64,000 nt of DNA, taken from positions 1 to 64,000 of the forward strand of contig NZ_BJYR01000002.1 of the NCBI RefSeq assembly GCF_007991615.1. Direction: 5' to 3'. Positions 61,569 to 64,000 of this stretch are shown here, in pieces. The first letter of the stretch is position 1. Each line of letters begins with the position of its first letter. The position numbers were made by a program, and so were the translations under genes. Origin of the DNA: Novosphingobium sediminis (GTDB taxonomy: Bacteria; Pseudomonadota; Alphaproteobacteria; Sphingomonadales; Sphingomonadaceae). The notes beneath the pieces are model-generated. The model searched no databases. It saw only the letters and a program-made list of their open reading frames with translations, and was not told the origin of the DNA.

Positions 61569-63539
61569 TTACGAAAGCCGCGCCTTGATGCGCGGCAGGA
61601 TCTTGTCGGGCGTGAGCCCGAAGTGGTCATAAAGCGCCGGCGCCGGCGCCGAAGCGCCGAAGCTGTCGATGCCGACGGCAATGCCATCGCCGACATACTT
61701 CTGCCAGCCCAGCGTCACGCCCGCCTCGATCGAAACCTTCAGCGCGTCCGCCGGCAGCAGGTCGGCGCGGTAGGCTTCGTCCTGCTCGTCAAACAGCTCC
61801 CAGCACGGGAACGAGACGACATCCGCGCCCACGCCCTCGGCTTCCAGCGCCTTGGCGACGTCCATGGCGATTGCCACTTCCGAACCCGTCGCCATCAGCA
61901 CGACCTTGCGCGGTGCAGACGCGCTGACGAGGCGGTAGGCCCCCTTCGCGCTCTTGAACTCGGTGTCGAAGCGCACCGGCGGCAGGTTCTGCCGGGTCAG
62001 CGCCAGCACCGTCGGGCGGTGGGCGTTGGCCAGTGCAAGGCTCCATGCTTCGGCCGTCTCGATCGCATCCGCCGGGCGGAACACGAGGAGGTTCGGGATC
62101 ATGCGCAGCGACATCACATGCTCGACAGGCTGGTGCGTCGGGCCGTCCTCGCCAAGGCCGATGGAATCGTGCGTGAACACATAGATCACGCGGGTGTGCT
62201 GCAGCGCCGACATGCGGACCGCATTGCGGCAGTAGTCCGAAAACACGAGGAAGGTGCCGCCGTAGGGGATCACGCCGCCGTGCAGCGCCATGCCGTTCAT
62301 CGCCGCAGCCATGCCGAATTCGCGGATGCCGTAGTAGACATAGCGCCCGCCGTAGCTGTCCTTGGTCAGCGGGCCGGTCGACTTGGTCTTGGTGTTGTTC
62401 GAACCGGTGAGGTCCGCCGATCCGCCGACCATTTCGGGGATCACTGCAGTCATGGCTTCCAGCGCCATCTCGCTCGACTTGCGCGTCGCCACGGTCGGCG
62501 AGTTGTCGATCAGGCTCTGGATGTAGGCGCCCTGCGCGCCGCCGTCCGCCGGCAGTTCACCGGCCATGCGCCGGGCAAGCTCTGCACCCTGCGGATGCGC
62601 CGCCGCACGGGCTTCCCACGCCGCACGGGCAGTAGCGCCCCTGGCACCGGCAGCACGCCAGTTGGCGAGGATATCAGCCGGGATCTCGAACGGCGCCGAA
62701 GTCCAGCCCAGATACTCCCGTGCCGCCTCGATCTCGCTCTTGCCGAGCGGCGAACCGTGGACGTTGTGGCCGCCCTGCTTGTTCGGCGCGCCCTTGCCGA
62801 TCACCGTCTTGCACGAAACCAGCGACGGGCGCGGATCGGCGGCGGCTTCGGCCAGCGCGCGGGCGATATCGGCAAAATCATGGCCGTCGCAGCTCGCCGT
62901 GTGCCAACCGCTTGCGGCATAGCGGGCCAGAATGTCTTCCGTGGTCGAAAGCGAGGTATCGCCGTCGATGGTGATCTTGTTGTCATCCCACAGCACGTTG
63001 AGGTTGCCGAGGCCGAGCGTCCCGGCAAGGCCGACCGCCTCGTGGTTCACGCCTTCCATCAGGCAGCCGTCACCCGCGATCACCCAGGTCTTGTGATCGA
63101 CGAGTTCGCTGCCGAACGTCGCATTGAGGTGCCGCTCGGCAATTGCCATGCCGACCGCCATCGCAACGCCCTGTCCCAGCGGACCGGTGGTGCATTCGAC
63201 GCCTTCCAGCATGTCGTTCTCGGGATGCCCAGCGCAGGGGCTGCCAAGCTGGCGGAAGTTACGGATGTCGCCGATCGTCGGTGCCGCATAGCCCGTCAGG
63301 TGCAGAAGCGCGTAGATCAGCATCGAGCCGTGTCCGGCCGAAAGCACGAAACGGTCGCGGTCCGACCACTTCGGGGCTGAGGGATCGTACTTGAGGAACT
63401 CGGTAAACAGCACTGTCGCCACATCGGCCATGCCCATCGGCATGCCGGGGTGCCCCGAATTGGCGGCTTCGACCGCATCCATCGCGAGCGCGCGGATGGC
63501 GTTCGCCATCGGCGTCAGTACGGTCTGATCCCGTTCCAT
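61569..63539 (-). CDS. tkt: Transketolase
   Basis: A 656-residue thiamine-diphosphate enzyme that moves two-carbon ketol units between sugar phosphates. The TPP site GDGCLMEGVNHEAVGLAGTLG and metal-binding DNKITIDG follow the N-terminal HPGMPMG and SAGHGSMLIYALL histidine motifs. The transketolase motif in the middle is GLGEDGPTHQPVEH. ATG 63539 gives MERDQTVLTPMANAIR. It is the first gene of the minus-strand run tkt-gap-MOSC-pgk-orphan-fda-thiE. A gap of 131 bases to gap may contain a second promoter. Confidence 0.97.
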   Translation of the reverse strand: MERDQTVLTPMANAIRALAMDAVEAANSGHPGMPMGMADVATVLFTEFLKYDPSAPKWSDRDRFVLSAGHGSMLIYALLHLTGYAAPTIGDIRNFRQLGSPCAGHPENDMLEGVECTTGPLGQGVAMAVGMAIAERHLNATFGSELVDHKTWVIAGDGCLMEGVNHEAVGLAGTLGLGNLNVLWDDNKITIDGDTSLSTTEDILARYAASGWHTASCDGHDFADIARALAEAAADPRPSLVSCKTVIGKGAPNKQGGHNVHGSPLGKSEIEAAREYLGWTSAPFEIPADILANWRAAGARGATARAAWEARAAAHPQGAELARRMAGELPADGGAQGAYIQSLIDNSPTVATRKSSEMALEAMTAVIPEMVGGSADLTGSNNTKTKSTGPLTKDSYGGRYVYYGIREFGMAAAMNGMALHGGVIPYGGTFLVFSDYCRNAVRMSALQHTRVIYVFTHDSIGLGEDGPTHQPVEHVMSLRMIPNLLVFRPADAIETAEAWSLALANAHRPTVLALTRQNLPPVRFDTEFKSAKGAYRLVSASAPRKVVLMATGSEVAIAMDVAKALEAEGVGADVVSFPCWELFDEQDEAYRADLLPADALKVSIEAGVTLGWQKYVGDGIAVGIDSFGASAPAPALYDHFGLTPDKILPRIKARLS

Positions 63540-63698
63540 CTGTCTTTCCTGACTTTGAACCCGCGGCAAGAGCCGCCTGATCACCACCGATTCGGCAGCG
63601 GGTTCTCTTTGGTAGCCGTACCCCCCAGCGTCAAGGTTGGGGAAAGGCGGGCAGTTCCCGGCTTGCGGGCATAGGCAATTGTGCTAGCGAATACGGCC

Positions 63699-63902
63699 AT
63701 GACGACCGAGGGGCAGGATTCTCCGCTAAACGCGGCACTGGACAGGATCGAGCAGGCGGTTGCCCGGCTGGAGGCAGCCGTCGCGGCTGCTCCCGTTCCC
63801 GCCGAAGTGGCGGAACTGCGCAGCCGCCACCGCAAGCTCAAGGAACGGGTGAGTCAGGAAATCCAGCAGCTTGACCTTCTTCTGGCCAATCTTCCACAAT
63901 GA
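63699..63902 (+). CDS. Small coiled-coil protein upstream of zapA
   Basis: A 67-residue protein with continuous heptad-like helix (ALDRIEQAVARLEAAVAAAP and ELRSRHRKLKERVSQEIQQLDLLLANL), split by a Pro/Ala linker. It is divergent from tkt and lies 24 bases before zapA. A short helical protein before zapA is common in sphingomonads and it may associate with the ZapA/FtsZ division machinery, which is inference from position only. Confidence 0.7.
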   Translation: MTTEGQDSPLNAALDRIEQAVARLEAAVAAAPVPAEVAELRSRHRKLKERVSQEIQQLDLLLANLPQ

Positions 63903-63926
63903 GCGCTCTCGCATGAGCCCTTCTGT

Positions 63927-64000
63927 ATGACCAACGTCACCCTCACCATCGGCGGCCGGCCCTATACCGTCTCCGCGCCCGACGGCGAAGAATCGCATAT
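63927..64000 (+). CDS. zapA: Cell division protein ZapA, 5' part only
   Basis: The window ends after the first 24 codons of an open frame starting MTNVTLTIGGRPYTVSAPDG. The start strand VTLTIGGRPYTV is the typical ZapA N-terminus (PF05164), which stabilises FtsZ filaments by cross-linking. The remainder lies beyond the window, so the call rests on this segment and the small helical gene before it. Confidence 0.72.
   Translation, partial: MTNVTLTIGGRPYTVSAPDGEESH

Overview
The window is GC-rich, densely packed chromosomal DNA from an alphaproteobacterium, most likely a member of the Sphingomonadales close to Novosphingobium. This placement is inferred from the dusB-ntrB-ntrC-ntrY-ntrX-hfq-hflX gene order, an hfq gene made of two fused Hfq units, an ispDF fusion, the TonB-receptor/amidohydrolase content and the style of the intergenic repeats. 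Nearly all of it is core chromosome. No phage, insertion sequence, CRISPR array or plasmid gene is visible.

Layout. 0-5.6 kb: lysoplasmalogenase, DUF952 protein and gyrA, then a divergent secreted repeat-helical protein closed by a clear intrinsic terminator. 5.6-10 kb: carbonic anhydrase, lipA, a COQ10/RatA-like START protein, cinA-type amidase, a secreted unknown and ispDF. 10-20.4 kb: the nitrogen and RNA regulatory block dusB-ntrBC, ntrYX, tandem hfq, hflX, facing mazG. 20.4-28.7 kb: a long minus-strand run mltB-like, rlpA-like, D,D-carboxypeptidase, tmk, holB, metG, tatD, an MBL-fold hydrolase and a 56-residue two-helix membrane protein that starts with GTG. A tRNA-Ser(UGA) gene follows.

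29-38 kb is the most accessory-looking part: a TonB-dependent receptor, two secreted amidohydrolases, a PQQ-dependent dehydrogenase lipoprotein and an AraC-type regulator. These look like a periplasmic uptake and oxidation module for an unidentified substrate. 38-48.8 kb: a BaiN-like flavoprotein, lpd and the pyruvate dehydrogenase E2 gene, a universal stress protein, rnr, an M28 peptidase, an archaeal/eukaryotic-type proS, and phaR.

48.9-55.7 kb: alr, an MHS-type transporter, an IscU-like protein, cvpA, radA, tRNA-Leu(CAA), suhB-like and efp. 55.8-63.5 kb: a small secreted protein, thiE, then a minus-strand central-carbon block tkt-gap-MOSC-pgk-fda. That block is interrupted between pgk and fda by one AT-rich orphan gene at 57.9-58.7 kb, the clearest sign of horizontal acquisition. 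The window ends in the first codons of zapA.

Items most worth a second look are the tandem Hfq with an asymmetric rim, an NtrX that lacks the sigma-54 GAFTGA loop, the TonB/PQQ/amidohydrolase locus, the AT-rich orphan, the RlpA-like protein with a displaced catalytic aspartate, and a 14/15-base direct repeat spaced exactly 50 bp in front of the pyruvate dehydrogenase E2 gene.
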